From: Megaleporinus macrocephalus
Taxonomy: Eukaryota; Chordata; Actinopteri; Characiformes; Anostomidae
Assembly: GCA_021613375.1 (NCBI GenBank)
Contig: CM038720.1
Coordinates: 1,474,069 to 1,538,068 of the forward strand
DNA: 64,000 nt
Direction: 5' to 3'
Shown one piece after another: positions 11,956 to 24,700 of the stretch (position 1 is its first letter; the number at the start of each line of letters is the position of its first letter). Under the pieces are notes generated by a model. The model did not search any database, had not been told where the DNA came from, and was given only the letters and a program-made list of their open reading frames with translations. Both the position numbers and the translations under genes were made by a program.

Positions 11956-14900
11956 TATGTTGTGTGCTGTTCTGCTCATGTGTTGTTGCTGTTTTGTCAT
12001 CACACTGTCTCTGATCTCCTGTCTGATGGGCAGCTCTGGTGTCCAGGCTCAGAGGTGGGTGTGTATGTGATGGAGCATGATAGTTTGGGGACGATTAGAT
12101 TTCTTTTTAAAGTGTTTTTGTTTTAATGTTTGTTTTTGTTTACATCTCAGTGAAGTCTGCAGTGTATCTATATTTCTGATGATAAAGAAGCTCTGTCTGA
12201 ACCTTTAAACACCTGAAAGTGTTCAGAGCTGTTGGCATCAGTGAGTTATTTTTGTAACGTTTGTAAAATTTTGTGAGTTATTTACTGTTTTTAATGAGTT
12301 TCTGTTTAATATGTAAAGTTATTGAGTATCTTATTCAACAAAAAAACATTTTGAAAAGCTGGCCGTCCCCAAACTATTGATGGGCAGTGTAGATGTTAGT
12401 CATGCTCTGCTGAGGAGTTCATGTTTAAATGTTTTATACGTTCTTGATTGTAAAGTAACTTCCTGCCGTGGCGTTGTTTCAGAAACGTGTGATTAACACG
12501 TTAGCTACGCTGCAGGAAGTGTCTCTCACTCGTTAATCTGTTTGTTCAGCTGCTTCAAACAGACGTACTCACAGTTTAACACGGATTGACCCTGTTACGT
12601 AACTGTGTTTCACAGCTGCTGGTATTTGCAGCAGATCAATATCTAATCAGACATTCCTGCTGTTTGAAGGTTCAGCGTGAAGCTGCATTCCTCCTCTATC
12701 TGCCTGCTGGACTGACTTGAGTCTCGGAGTCAGTCTGGACGGTGCAGTGGATTGAGTATGCAGATGTGGTCAATGCGCTGGAGTGTTTGTGTGGATTCTG
12801 CTGGTTCTTCTTGAAGACCTCAGCAAGTGTGCTAACTGCTAAATTAGCCTTGTAGCTCCAGCGCTAACTCAAAGAAGCAACCGTCTGTTTCTTAGCCGAT
12901 TGTCCACATTTGATGAGATGTTTGAGATGTTTGAGCTGGATGTCGACTCTCTGAACCCTTTGATGCACTAGTAATGCAAACCCCGCCCAAAGCACAGCTT
13001 GGATCAGAAACAACTCGTCTTTATTACCTGTTTTATTTCAGGACCGTCCGAGTATTTATTTTCTATTAAAGTAAATCAGTTTATTATGTTTAATTGTCAA
13101 GAATAGCTTTTATTTTATTACATCAAGTTTACACACTTGGGTCAAAGATCACTCGTGTGTGCAAATTAAGGCGTAATGTGATTAATAGTGATAAGTAAAT
13201 ATTTTAGCAGTGATTTCGCCCAAACAATAGTTCACATTTAAAATATGTTTATTATCCACTTCATCACACAACACGTACATATCACTAATAACAATAACAC
13301 TGATATTGAGCTGTAGTGTAGCTGTAGTGAAAGTGTAGTGTAACAATAGTGAACTGTAGTGCAACACTAGTGAACAGTAGTATAACTGTAGTGTAACAAT
13401 AGTGAACAGTAGGGTAATTTTAGTGAACAGTAGTGTAACACTAATAAACTGTAGTGTAATAGTTGTAGAGTCTAGTTTAACAACAGTGAACAGCTGTGTA
13501 ACACAAGTAAACTAGTGTAGCCGAAGTGTAGTGTAGTGTAACTGTAATGAACTGTAGCGTTACTAGTAAAGTGTAGTGTAACAGGAGTGAACTGTAGTGT
13601 AACTGTAGTAAAATGTAATGTAACATTACTGTAACTATAATGTAACACTGGTAACAGTAGTGAGCTGTAGTGTAACAGGAGTGAGCTGTAGTGTAACTGT
13701 AGTAAAATGTAATGTAACGTTACTGTAACTATAATGTAACACTGGTAACAGTAGTGAGCTGTAGTGTAACAGGAGTGAGCTGTAGTGTAACTGTAGTAAA
13801 ATGTAATGTAACATTACTGTAACTGTAGTGTAACTGGTAACAGTAGTGAGCTGTAGTGTAACTGGTAACAGTAGTGAGCTGTAGTGTAACTGTAGTAAAA
13901 TGTAATGTAACATTACTGTAACTGTAGTGTAACTGGTAACAGAAGTGAGCTGTAGTGTAACTCTGGTAACTGTAGTGAGCTGTAGTGTAACTCTGGTAAC
14001 AGTAGTGAGCTGTAGTGTAACTGTAGTGAGCTGTAGTGTAACTCTTGTAACAGTAGTGAGCTGTAGTGTAACTGTGGTAACAGTAGTGAGCTGTAGTGTA
14101 ACTGTAGTGAGCTGTAGTGTAACTCTGGTAACAGTAGTGAGCTGTAGTGTAACTAGTGAGCTGTAGTGTAACTGTAGTGAGCTGTAGTGTAACTCTGGTA
14201 ACAGTAGTGAGCTGTAGTGTAACTAGTGAGCTGTAGTGTAACTCTGGTAACAGTAGTGAGCTGTAGTGTAACTGTAGTGAGCTGTAGTGTAACTCTGGTA
14301 ACAGTAGTAAGCTGTAGTGTAACTGTATTGAGCTATAGTGTAACTGTATTAAGCTGTAGTGTAACTATAGTGAGCTGTAGTGTAACTCTGGTAGCAGTAG
14401 TGAGCTGTAGTGTAACTGTATTGAGCTGTAGTGTAACTGTAGTGAGCTGTAGTGTAACTCTGGTAACAGTAGTGAGCTGTAGTGTAACTGTAGTGAGCTG
14501 TAGTGTAACTCTGGTAACAGTAGTGAGCTGTAGTGTAACTCTGGTAACAGTAGTGAGCTGTAGTGAGCTGTAGTGTAACTCTGGTAACAGTAGTGAGCTG
14601 TAGTGTAACTCTGGTAACAGTACTGAGCTGTAGTGTAACTGTAGTGAGCTGTAGTGTAACTCTGGTAACAGTAGTGAGCTGTAGTGTAACTCTGGTAACA
14701 GTAGTGAGCTGTAGTGTAACTGTAGTGAGCTGTAGTGTAACTCTGGTAACAGTAGTGAGCTGTAGTGTAACTCTGGTAGCAGTAGTGAGCTGTAGTGTAA
14801 CTGTATTGAGCTGTAGTGTAACTGTAGTGAGCTGTAGTGTAACTCTGGTAACAGTAGTGAGCTGTAGTGTAACTGTAGTGAGCTGTAGTGTAACTCTGGT

Positions 14901-17900
14901 AACAGTAGTGAGCTGTAGTGTAACTCTGGTAACAGTAGTGAGCTGTAGTGTAACTGTAGTGAGCTGTAGTGTAACTCTGGTAACTGTAGTGAGCAGTAGT
15001 GAGCTGTAGTGTAACTGTAGTGAGCTGTAGTGTAACTCTGGTAACAGTAGTGAGCTGTAGTGTAACCCTGGTAACAGTAGTGAGCTGTAGTGTAACTCTG
15101 GTAACAGTAGTGAGCTGTAGTGTAACTCTGGTAACAGTAGTGAGCTGTAGTGTAACTGTAGTGAGCTGTAGTGTAACTCTGGTAACAGTAGTGAGCTGTA
15201 GTGTATTTGTAGTGAGCTATAGTGTAACTCTGGTAACAGTAGTGAGCTGTAGTGTAACTGTAGTGAGCTATAGTGTAACTCTGGTAACAGTAGTGAGCTG
15301 TAGTGTAACTGTAGTGAGCTATAGTGTAACTCTGGTAACAGTAGTGAGCTGTAGTGTAACTGTAGTGAGCTATAGTGTAACTCTGGTAACAGTAGTGAGC
15401 TGTAGTGTACGTGTAGGTTTAAACTTTGAGCTGTATTTTGTTGGACTCGCTAACGGGAGCTTCTTACGATCAAACAGACAATTATGGAAATTAGGTGATG
15501 TAGCGACTTCAGGACAGCCAATAGCTGCTTTCCTTACTGAGGAGTTGGCAACACTGCATGTTGTGCATCAGAGGGTTCAGGACTGTTATGAAGCTGCAGC
15601 GTGTAGAAGGTCCAGTGGGCGTTTAGGGGGTCTGAGTCTCCACCTGGTTTTAATGCGCTGCTTTATTGTTTCAGAGAGCCACGAGGGGAAGTCACACAGC
15701 CCCTCCTTCACACGGCAGCCGAGCCTGGAGACTGACCGCGTGTCCAGAGACTTTGTGGACTTCCTGAAGAACCTGCAGAAACCCGGACGAGAAATCCACA
15801 AACAGAGCCGAGTCTTCATCGAGAGCATGGCCAACAAGAAGGTGAGAGATCTGAGAGCCTGTAAAGCCCCCCGTGTCCCACCACCAACACAACCAGCAAC
15901 CACATACGTGATAGATCACAAATGACCTCACGTGACTGCGTTGCTGGTGGTGTGAACTACAGATGGAGGGCAGGAAGTGATTCTCCACATGGGGGCGCTA
16001 TCACACTCTCTCAGAATCTACTGTGATGTTCTATTTGTATCTTTCTCTCCTGATATCGTCTCAACTAGTGCAGCATCTTCTCTGCTCTGTTCTTCACCTC
16101 CATCTCCTCCACTCTGTTCTTCACCTCCATCACCTCCACTGTTCTATACCGCCATCTCCTACACTCTATTCTTCACCTCCATCACCTCCACTCTGTTCTT
16201 CACCTCCATCTCCTACACTCTGTTCTTCACCTCCATCTCCTCCACTCTGTTTCTCACCTCCATCTCCTCCACTCTGTTCTTCACCTCCATCTCCTACACT
16301 CTGTTTCTCACCTCCATCTCCTCCACTCTGCTCTTCACCTCCATCTCCTGCACTATATTCTTCACCTCCATCTCCTCCACTCTGTTTCTCACCTCCATCT
16401 CCTCCTCTCTGTTCTTCACCTCCATCTCCTCCACACTATTTTTCACCTCCATCTCCTCTGCTTTGTTCTTCACCTCCATCTCTTACACTCTGTTCTTCAC
16501 CTCCATCTCCTCCACTCTGTTCCTCACCTCCATCTCCTCCACTCTGTTTCTCACCTCCATCTCCTCCTCTCTGTTCTTCACCTCCATCTCCTCCACTCTG
16601 TTCTTCATCTCCATCTCCACTGCTTTGTTCTTCACCTCCATCTCTTACACTCTGTTCTTCACCTCCATCTCCTCCACTCTGTTCCTCACCTCCATCTCCT
16701 CCACTCTATTTCTAACCTCCATCTCCTCCACTCTGTTTCTAACCTCCATCTCCTCCTCTCTGTTCCTCACCTCCATCTCCTCCACTCTGTTCCTCACCTC
16801 CATCTCCTCCACTCTGTTCCTCACCTCCATCTCCTCCGCTCTGTTCCTCACCTCCATCTCCTCCACTCTGTTCTTCACCTCCATCTCCTCCACTCTGTTT
16901 CTAACCTCCATCTCCTCCACTCTGTTTCTAACCTCCATCTCCTCCACTCTGTTCTTCACCTCCATCTCCTCCACTCTGTTCTATACCTCCATCTCCTCCA
17001 CTCTGTTCTATGCCTCCAAATCCTCCACTCTGTTCCTCACCTCCATCTCCTCCATCTCCTCCACTTTGTTCTTCACCTCCATCTCCTCCACTCTGTTCCT
17101 CACCTCTATCTCCTCCACTCTGTTTCTCACCTCCATCTCCTCCACTCTGTTTCTCACCTCCATCTCCTCCACTCTGTTTCTAACCTCCATCTCCTCCACT
17201 CTGTTCTTCACCTCCATCTCCTCCACTCTGTTCCTCACCTCCATCTCCTCCACTCTGTTTCTAACCTCCATCTCCTCCACTCTGTTTCTAACCTCCATCT
17301 CCTCCACTCTGTTCTTCACCTCCATCTCCTCCACTCTGTTCTTCACCTCCATCTCCTCCACTCTGTTCTTCACCTCCATCTCCTCCACTCTGTTCTATAC
17401 CTCCATCTCCTCCACTTTGTTCCTCACCTCCATCTCCTCCACTCTGTTTCTAACCTCCATCTCCTCCACTCTATTTCTAACCTCCATCTCCTCCACTCTG
17501 TTTCTAACCTCCATCTCCTCCTCTCTGTTCCTCACCTCCATCTCCTCCACTCTGTTCCTCACCTCCATCTCCTCCATCTCCTCCACTCTGTTCTTCACCT
17601 CCATCTGCTCCACTCTGTTCTTCACCTCCATCTCCTCCACTCTGTTCTTCACCTTCATCTCCTCCACTCTGTTCTTCACCTCCATGTCATCCACTCTGTT
17701 CTTCACCTCCATCTCCTCCACTCTGTTCTTCACGCACTGCCTCCATCACGAGCCCCTGTGCTCTGATTGGTCCACTCGGAGGACTCGGGCCGGTTCAGAG
17801 TGAGTTCTAATGTACAGTGAGATCAGACTACAGCTGCTGTTTCAGGCTGTCTGAGTGGTTTCAGTCTCGGAGCTGTTGTTGTGTAAACATGTTTTCCCCG

Positions 17901-18314
17901 AGATTACCTCAGCAGATTGTGAAACACCTGAAGGACAAGTGCGTACGAGAAGTTACGTCATAAACAGCCCGGCGCTCGCTGTCCGTCCAGTATTTACTCA
18001 GCGGTCCGAACGCTGCTCCTGCTGTGTACTGTACTGGTATTAAATCTCAGTGCTGACCGTGTGTCCGGTGTTTTAGGACCTTGGTGCTGACGAGCTGTCC
18101 GAGTGTGTACAGGACTTCTACCAGAACATGTCTGATCGTCTCATGACTCATTTTAAAGGTGAGTTTCTTTATTTACTCAGTACATAGTAATTAAACCGCG
18201 TCACTGTGTGTATAAATAAAGAAGCTGGAAAGTACAAATCAAGTGTTCTAAAACTTTTGACCCGTGTGTATGTGCGTGTGTGTATGTATGTATGTATGTA
18301 TGTATGTATGTATG

Positions 18315-18351
<37 letters not shown>

Positions 18352-18730
18352 ATGTTAGGGCTGTTTATAGGCAAGTTCCTGGCGATACAATACGTATCGT
18401 GGTACAGAGGTCACGATTCAATATATCATGATGCAAACAAAGTGATAAACTGTGATTTTTCAAATCCTACTATGAAATCACTCCACTGTATGAACAGGTT
18501 TATCAATGTTTACAATAGCACTGCGTCCTTGTGCTGCTTGTTAATGTTGGAGTGGAGCTGAAAATGGATTACAACACTGACATCTAGTGGTCAGAGGTTT
18601 AAACACAACACACAATGATTCACTGTCTGCCAGGAATCTGTGTATCAATACTGTGTTTTTGAGAATCGATACTGTATCACTAAACAAAATATCCCGATAA
18701 TCAATATTTCGATATTTTCGTACACCCCTA

Positions 18731-18788
<58 letters not shown>

Positions 18789-21700
18789 ATAAAGTACATA
18801 TGATATATACTTTCCAGCCTCTCTTTATCCTTCAGAAGACTGTTCTTGTTATTGTGCCGTTAAGACTAATATACTTAAATAAGCTGTGTTCTGATTGGCT
18901 GCCTCATTTACTAACACATTCTTTATGGAAGGATCTGCTGTAGGCTGAATGGGTGGAGCTAAACTGCTGTAGACTGAATAGGTGGAGCTAAACTGCTATA
19001 GGCTGAATGGGTGGAGCTAAACTGCTGTAGGCTGAATGGGTGGAGCTAAACTGCTGTAGGCTGAATGGATGGAGCTAAACAGCTGTAGGTTGAATGGGTG
19101 GAGCTAAACTGCTGTAGGCTGAATGGGTGGGGCTAAACTGCTGTAGGCTGACTGGGTGGAGCTAAACTGCTGTAGGCTGAATGGGTGGGGCTAAGCTGCT
19201 GTAGGCTGAATGGGTGGAGCTAAACTGCTGTAGGCTGAATGGATGGAGCTAAACAGCTGTAGGTTGAATGGGTGGAGCTAAACTACTGTAGGCTGAATGG
19301 GTGGGGCTAAACTGCTGTAAGCTGACTGGGTGGAGCTAAACTGCTGTAGGCTGAATGGGTGGAGCTAAACTGCTGTAGGCTGAATGGGTGGGGCTAAGCT
19401 GCTGTAGGCTGAATGGGTGGAGCTAAACAGCTGTAGGTTGAATGGGTGGAGCTAAACTGCTGTAGGCTGAATGGGTGGGGCTAAGCTGCTGTAGGCTGAA
19501 TGGGTGGGGCTAAGCTGCTGTAGGCTGAATGGGTGGAGCTAAACTGCTGTAGGCTGAATGGGTGGATGTATGTAGAAAATGGACTAAATAGAGAGGGTTA
19601 CTTTAACGGTCAGGCAGTGGGTTGGCATGGTCAGTGTGTAGTGGAGGTCATTAGAGGTCATTAGAAATGGTCAGTTATAAGCCTATTACAGCAGTTTAGC
19701 AATCCTGGAGGTAAATACAGCGTGAGCTGGGTTTCCTGCTGCACTGGATGATGAATGAGTCGAAGAATTAGAACAAAACATTACCACATTCTGACCCTTT
19801 GATCACAAATACCTTCAATCAATAAGGGGCGGAGCTAATCCACAGCATTTCAGAAGCACACAAAGAAAATCTATAAATATATGAAATATATCAAATTAAA
19901 AATAAGCCGCCGTCTGATAAATGACTCACAGAGTTGCTTAAAGCAATTACATACCTGCATGCAAATTAGATGTAAATTAGACAAATGATCTGTGTAGTTT
20001 CTGCACTCCGTCCAGGTGAGACTGGAATTACAGCCAATCCTGTCTTCTCTACAGGTTCTTCGGAAAAGGTGGAGCGAGTGATGGATCAGGTGGAGAAGTA
20101 CATCATGACCCGCCTCTATAAAAGTGTCTTCTGTCCCGAGACGACGGACGATGAGAAAAAAGATCTGGCAACCCAGCACAGGATCCGGTGAGGAGCTTTA
20201 CATGGAGTAAAATGTTTAAAAATAATAAAAAAGAATAAAAATACTACTTACATACTGTGGTGAAGGCAGAAGAAGGCATGGACTGGTGATCCATGGTGTA
20301 CCCGATAACGCTGGGATTGGCTCTAGCTCCAGCTGATGTTGGTGATGGTGACGGTGTTTGTGATGGTGACTGTGTTGGTGACTGTGATGGTGACTGTTGT
20401 TTATGGTGACAGTGACGGTGTTGGTGACCGTGTTGGTGACCGTGTTGGTGACTGTGTTGGTGACTGTGTTGGTGACTGTGTTGTTGATGGTGACAGTGAC
20501 GGTGGTGGTGACTGTGTTGTTGATGGTGACAGTGATGGTGTTGGTGATTGTGATGGTGTTGGTGACTGTGTTGGTGACTGTGTTGTTGATGGTGACAGTG
20601 ATGGTGTTGGTGATTGTGATGGTGTTGGTGACTGTGTTGGTGACTGTGTTGTTGATGGTGACAGTGACGGTGTTGGTGACTGTGTTGGTGTTGGTGACTG
20701 TGTTGTTGATGGTGACAGTGACGGTGTTGGTGACTGTGTTGTTGATGGTGACAGTGACTGTGTTGGTGACGGTGTTGGTGACTGTGATGGTGACTGTTGG
20801 TGACTGTGATGGTGACTGTGTTGTTGATGGGGACAGTGATGGTGTTGGTGATTGTGATGGTGTTGGTGACTGTGTTGGTGACTGTGTTGTTGATGGTGAC
20901 AGTGACGGTGTTGGTGACTGTGTTGTTGATGGTGACAGTGATGGTGTTGGTGATTGTGATGGTGTTGGTGACTGTGTTGGTGACTGTGTTGTTGATGGTG
21001 ACAGTGATGGTGTTGGTAATTGTGATGGTGTTGGTGACTGTGTTGTTGATGGTGACAGTGACGGTGTTGGTGACTGTGTTGTTGATGGTGACAGTGACGG
21101 TGTTGGTGATTGTGACTGTGATGGTGACTGTGATGGGGACTGTGTTGGTGTTGGTGACTGTGTTGTTGATGGTGACAGTGTGTTGGTGACTGTGATGGTG
21201 ACTGTGTTGGTGTTGGTGACTGTGTTGTTGATGGTGACAGTGATTGTGTTGGTGACTGTGTTGTTGATGGCGACAGTGACGGTGTTGGTGACTGTGTTGG
21301 TGACTTTGTTGTTGATGGTGACAGTGACTGTGTTGGTGACTGTGTTGTTGCTGGTGACAGTGACTGTGTTGGTGACTGTGTTGTTGCTGGTGACAGTGAC
21401 GGTGTTGGTGACTGTGTTGTTGATGGTGACAGTGACTGTGTTGGTGACTTTGTTGTTGATGGTGACAGTGACTGTGTTGGTGACTGTGTTGTTGCTGGTG
21501 ACAGTGACGGTGTTGGTGACTGTGTTGGTGACTGTGTTGGTGACTGTGTTGTTGATGGTGACAGTGACGGTGGTGGTGACTGTGTTGTTGATGGTGACAG
21601 TGACGGTGTTGGTGACCGTGTTGGTGACCGTGTTGGTGACCGTGTTGGTGACTGTGTTGGTGACTGTGTTGTTGATGGTGACAGTGACGGTGGTGACTGT

Positions 21701-24700
21701 GTTGTTGCTGGTGACAGTGACGGTGTTGGTGACGGTGTTGGTGACTGTGTTGTTGATGGTGACAGTGACTGTGTTGGTGACTTTGTTGTTGATGGTGACA
21801 GTGACTGTGTTGATGACTGTGTTGTTGCTGGTGACAGTGACGGTGTTGGTGACTGTGTTGGTGACTGTGTTGGTGACTGTGTTGTTGATGGTGACAGTGA
21901 CGGTGGTGGTGACTGTGTTGTTGATGGTGACAGTGACGGTGGTGGTGACTGTGTTGTTGATGGTGACAGTGACGGTGTTGGTGACGGTGTTGGTGACTGT
22001 GTTGGTGACTGTGTTGGTGACTGTGTTGTTGATGGTGACAGTGACGGTGGTGGTGACTGTGTTGTTGATGGTGACAGTGACGGTGTTGGTGATGGTGTTG
22101 GTGTTGGTGTTGCAGGGCTCTACACTGGGTCACTATTCAGATGCTGTGCGTTCCTGTGGATGAAGAAATCCCAGAAGTGGCTGACAGTGTAGTGAAGGCT
22201 ATTACAGGTAACTGCCCTCGTCTCACCTGCTCTGTTTACTTCTGACCAGCAGTAACGCTGTGAGGGAGACGAAAGCCGAGATGAAATGTTTCTCTCCTCC
22301 TCAGATATTATTGAGATGGACTCTAAACGTGTGCCCAGAGATAAGCTAGCCTGCATCACCAGCTGCAGCAAACACATCTTCAACGCTATTAAGGTGACCA
22401 AGAAGGAACCGGCCTCGGCCGACGACTTCCTGCCCACGCTCATCTACATCGTCCTGAAGGCCAACCCCCCCAGACTGCAGTCCAACATCCAGTACATCAC
22501 CCGCTTCTGCAACCCCAGCCGCCTGATGACCGGCGAGGACGGCTATTACTTCACCAACCTGGTGAGACATCTATCACCCTGAACGGACGCTGAACTCCTG
22601 TGATGTCCAGGCTTCTCTTTCCAGCCACACGAGCAGCAGCTCAAACTATTCCACTCGTTTAAATCAGTTTTATTGGAATAAAAACATGCAGCCGCGCCGG
22701 ACCTGCTGTACTCGTAACCATAATCCCATCAGACACGTTACAGTGTCTCAGTTCTCTCATCAGTTAATGTAAATAATCAGACATACAATACAAAGTAACA
22801 TGGATATGTTATTGTGAGAGAACTAGATCAGATCTTGATCCAGTTTGAAGAACAAAGTTAGGTTCCAGATTTCTCCTGGACGCCCCAGACATTGTATGAA
22901 TGTGTTCAGTTCTTGATTTATCTTAATGAAGTACTGAGCAGTCAAAGCAGGTATTAGATCAGAACTGATAATAAAACTGGGTTGTTTAGGAGAAGCTTGG
23001 AAAGAGTTAAATAAACACACTGACGTATGAAAAACACTACTTACTCTATTAATACTGATTAATATTTAATAATAAAGTGTAAAAGCTCTACTTACTCTAT
23101 TAATACTGATCAATATTTAATAATAAAGTGTAAAAGCTCTACTTACTCTATTAATACTGATTAATATTTAATAATAAAGTGTAAAAGCTCTACTTACTCT
23201 ATTAATACTGATTCATATTTAATAATAAAGTGTAAAAGCTCTACTTACTCTATTAATACTGATTAATATTTAATAATAAAGTGTAAAAGCACTACTTACT
23301 CTACTAATACTGATTAATATTTAATAATAAAGTGTAAAAGCACTACTTACTATATTAATACTGATTAATATTTAATAATAAAGTGTAAAAGCTCTACTTA
23401 CTCTATTAATACTGATTAATATTTAATAATAAAGTGTAAAAGCTCTACTTACTCTATTAATACTGATTAATATTTAATAATAAAGTGTAAAAGCTCTACT
23501 TACTCTATTAATACTGTTTAATATTTAATAATAAAGTGTAAAAGCACTACTTACTCTATTAATACTGATTAATATTTAATAATAAAGTGTAAATGCTCTA
23601 CTTACTCTATTAATACTGATTAATATTTAATAATAAAGTGTAAAAGCTCTACTTACTCTATTAATACTGATTAATATTTAATAATAAAGTGTAAAAGCAC
23701 TACTTACTCTATTAATACTGATTAATATTTAATAATAAAGTGTAAAAGCTCTACTTACTCTATTAATACTGATTAATATTTAATAATAAAGTGTAAAAGC
23801 TCTACTTACTCTATTAATATTGATTAATATTTAATAATAAAGTGTAAAAGCACTACTTACTCTATTAATACTGATTAATATTTAATAATAAAGTGTAAAA
23901 GCTCTACTTACTCTATTAATACTGTTTAATATTTAATAATAAAGTGTAAAAGCTCTACTTACTCTATTAATATTGATTAATATTTAATAATAAAGTGTAA
24001 AAGCTCTACTTACTCTATTAATACTGATTAATATTTAATAATAAAGTGTAAAAGCACTACTTACTCTATTAATACTGATTAATATTTAATAATAAAGTGT
24101 AAAAGCTCTACTTACTCTATTAATACTGATTAATATTTAATAATAAAGTGTAAAAGCTCTACTTACTCTATTAATATTGATTAATATTTAATAATAAAGT
24201 GTAAAAGCTCTACTTACTCTATTAATACTGTTTAATATTTAATAATAAAGTGTAAAAGCTCTACTTACTACTCAAGGGCAAGTTTTTCCAATGGGAAGGT
24301 GGTTGTGTAACAGATCAAAGAAGACCAGGATTGTCTCAGAAATCAATTGATGTAATCTGTTACTGAACTGCGTCTTCAGATCTGAGATCAGCTCCAGGGT
24401 CAGTGGACTGAACATGGTGTTCAATGTGGTTGTTGTTACGTTTGAACTACAAGAGAAATCTGAAATCTGATTACATCAATTTCTGATCAGTTCTGATCTT
24501 CTTTGATCTGCTACACGACCACCTTCCCATTGGACAAACTCTCCCTTGATCCAATATGGCGGCTTTCAAGATGGTGGCAATGTTTGGGATACAGCCTAAA
24601 AGATAGCCCCCCCCCCACCCCCACCCCACCCGTTACTTTTGACTCACTCTGTGTATGTTTATATATCACCTGATGGTCAGGAGTTTGAGTTCTGGTGATG

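Noticed and set aside
11843..12070. Cys/Val-rich frames
   Set aside because: Arise from the GT/TGTGT repeat.
15977..17803. 608-codon Ser/Thr/Leu/Phe frame
   Set aside because: Product of the 27-bp minisatellite; the antisense is also open.
20244..22133. 629-codon His/Gln-rich frame on - and 588-codon Val/Thr frame on +
   Set aside because: Both come from the 6/12/18-bp array and overlap a real exon boundary of rabgef1.
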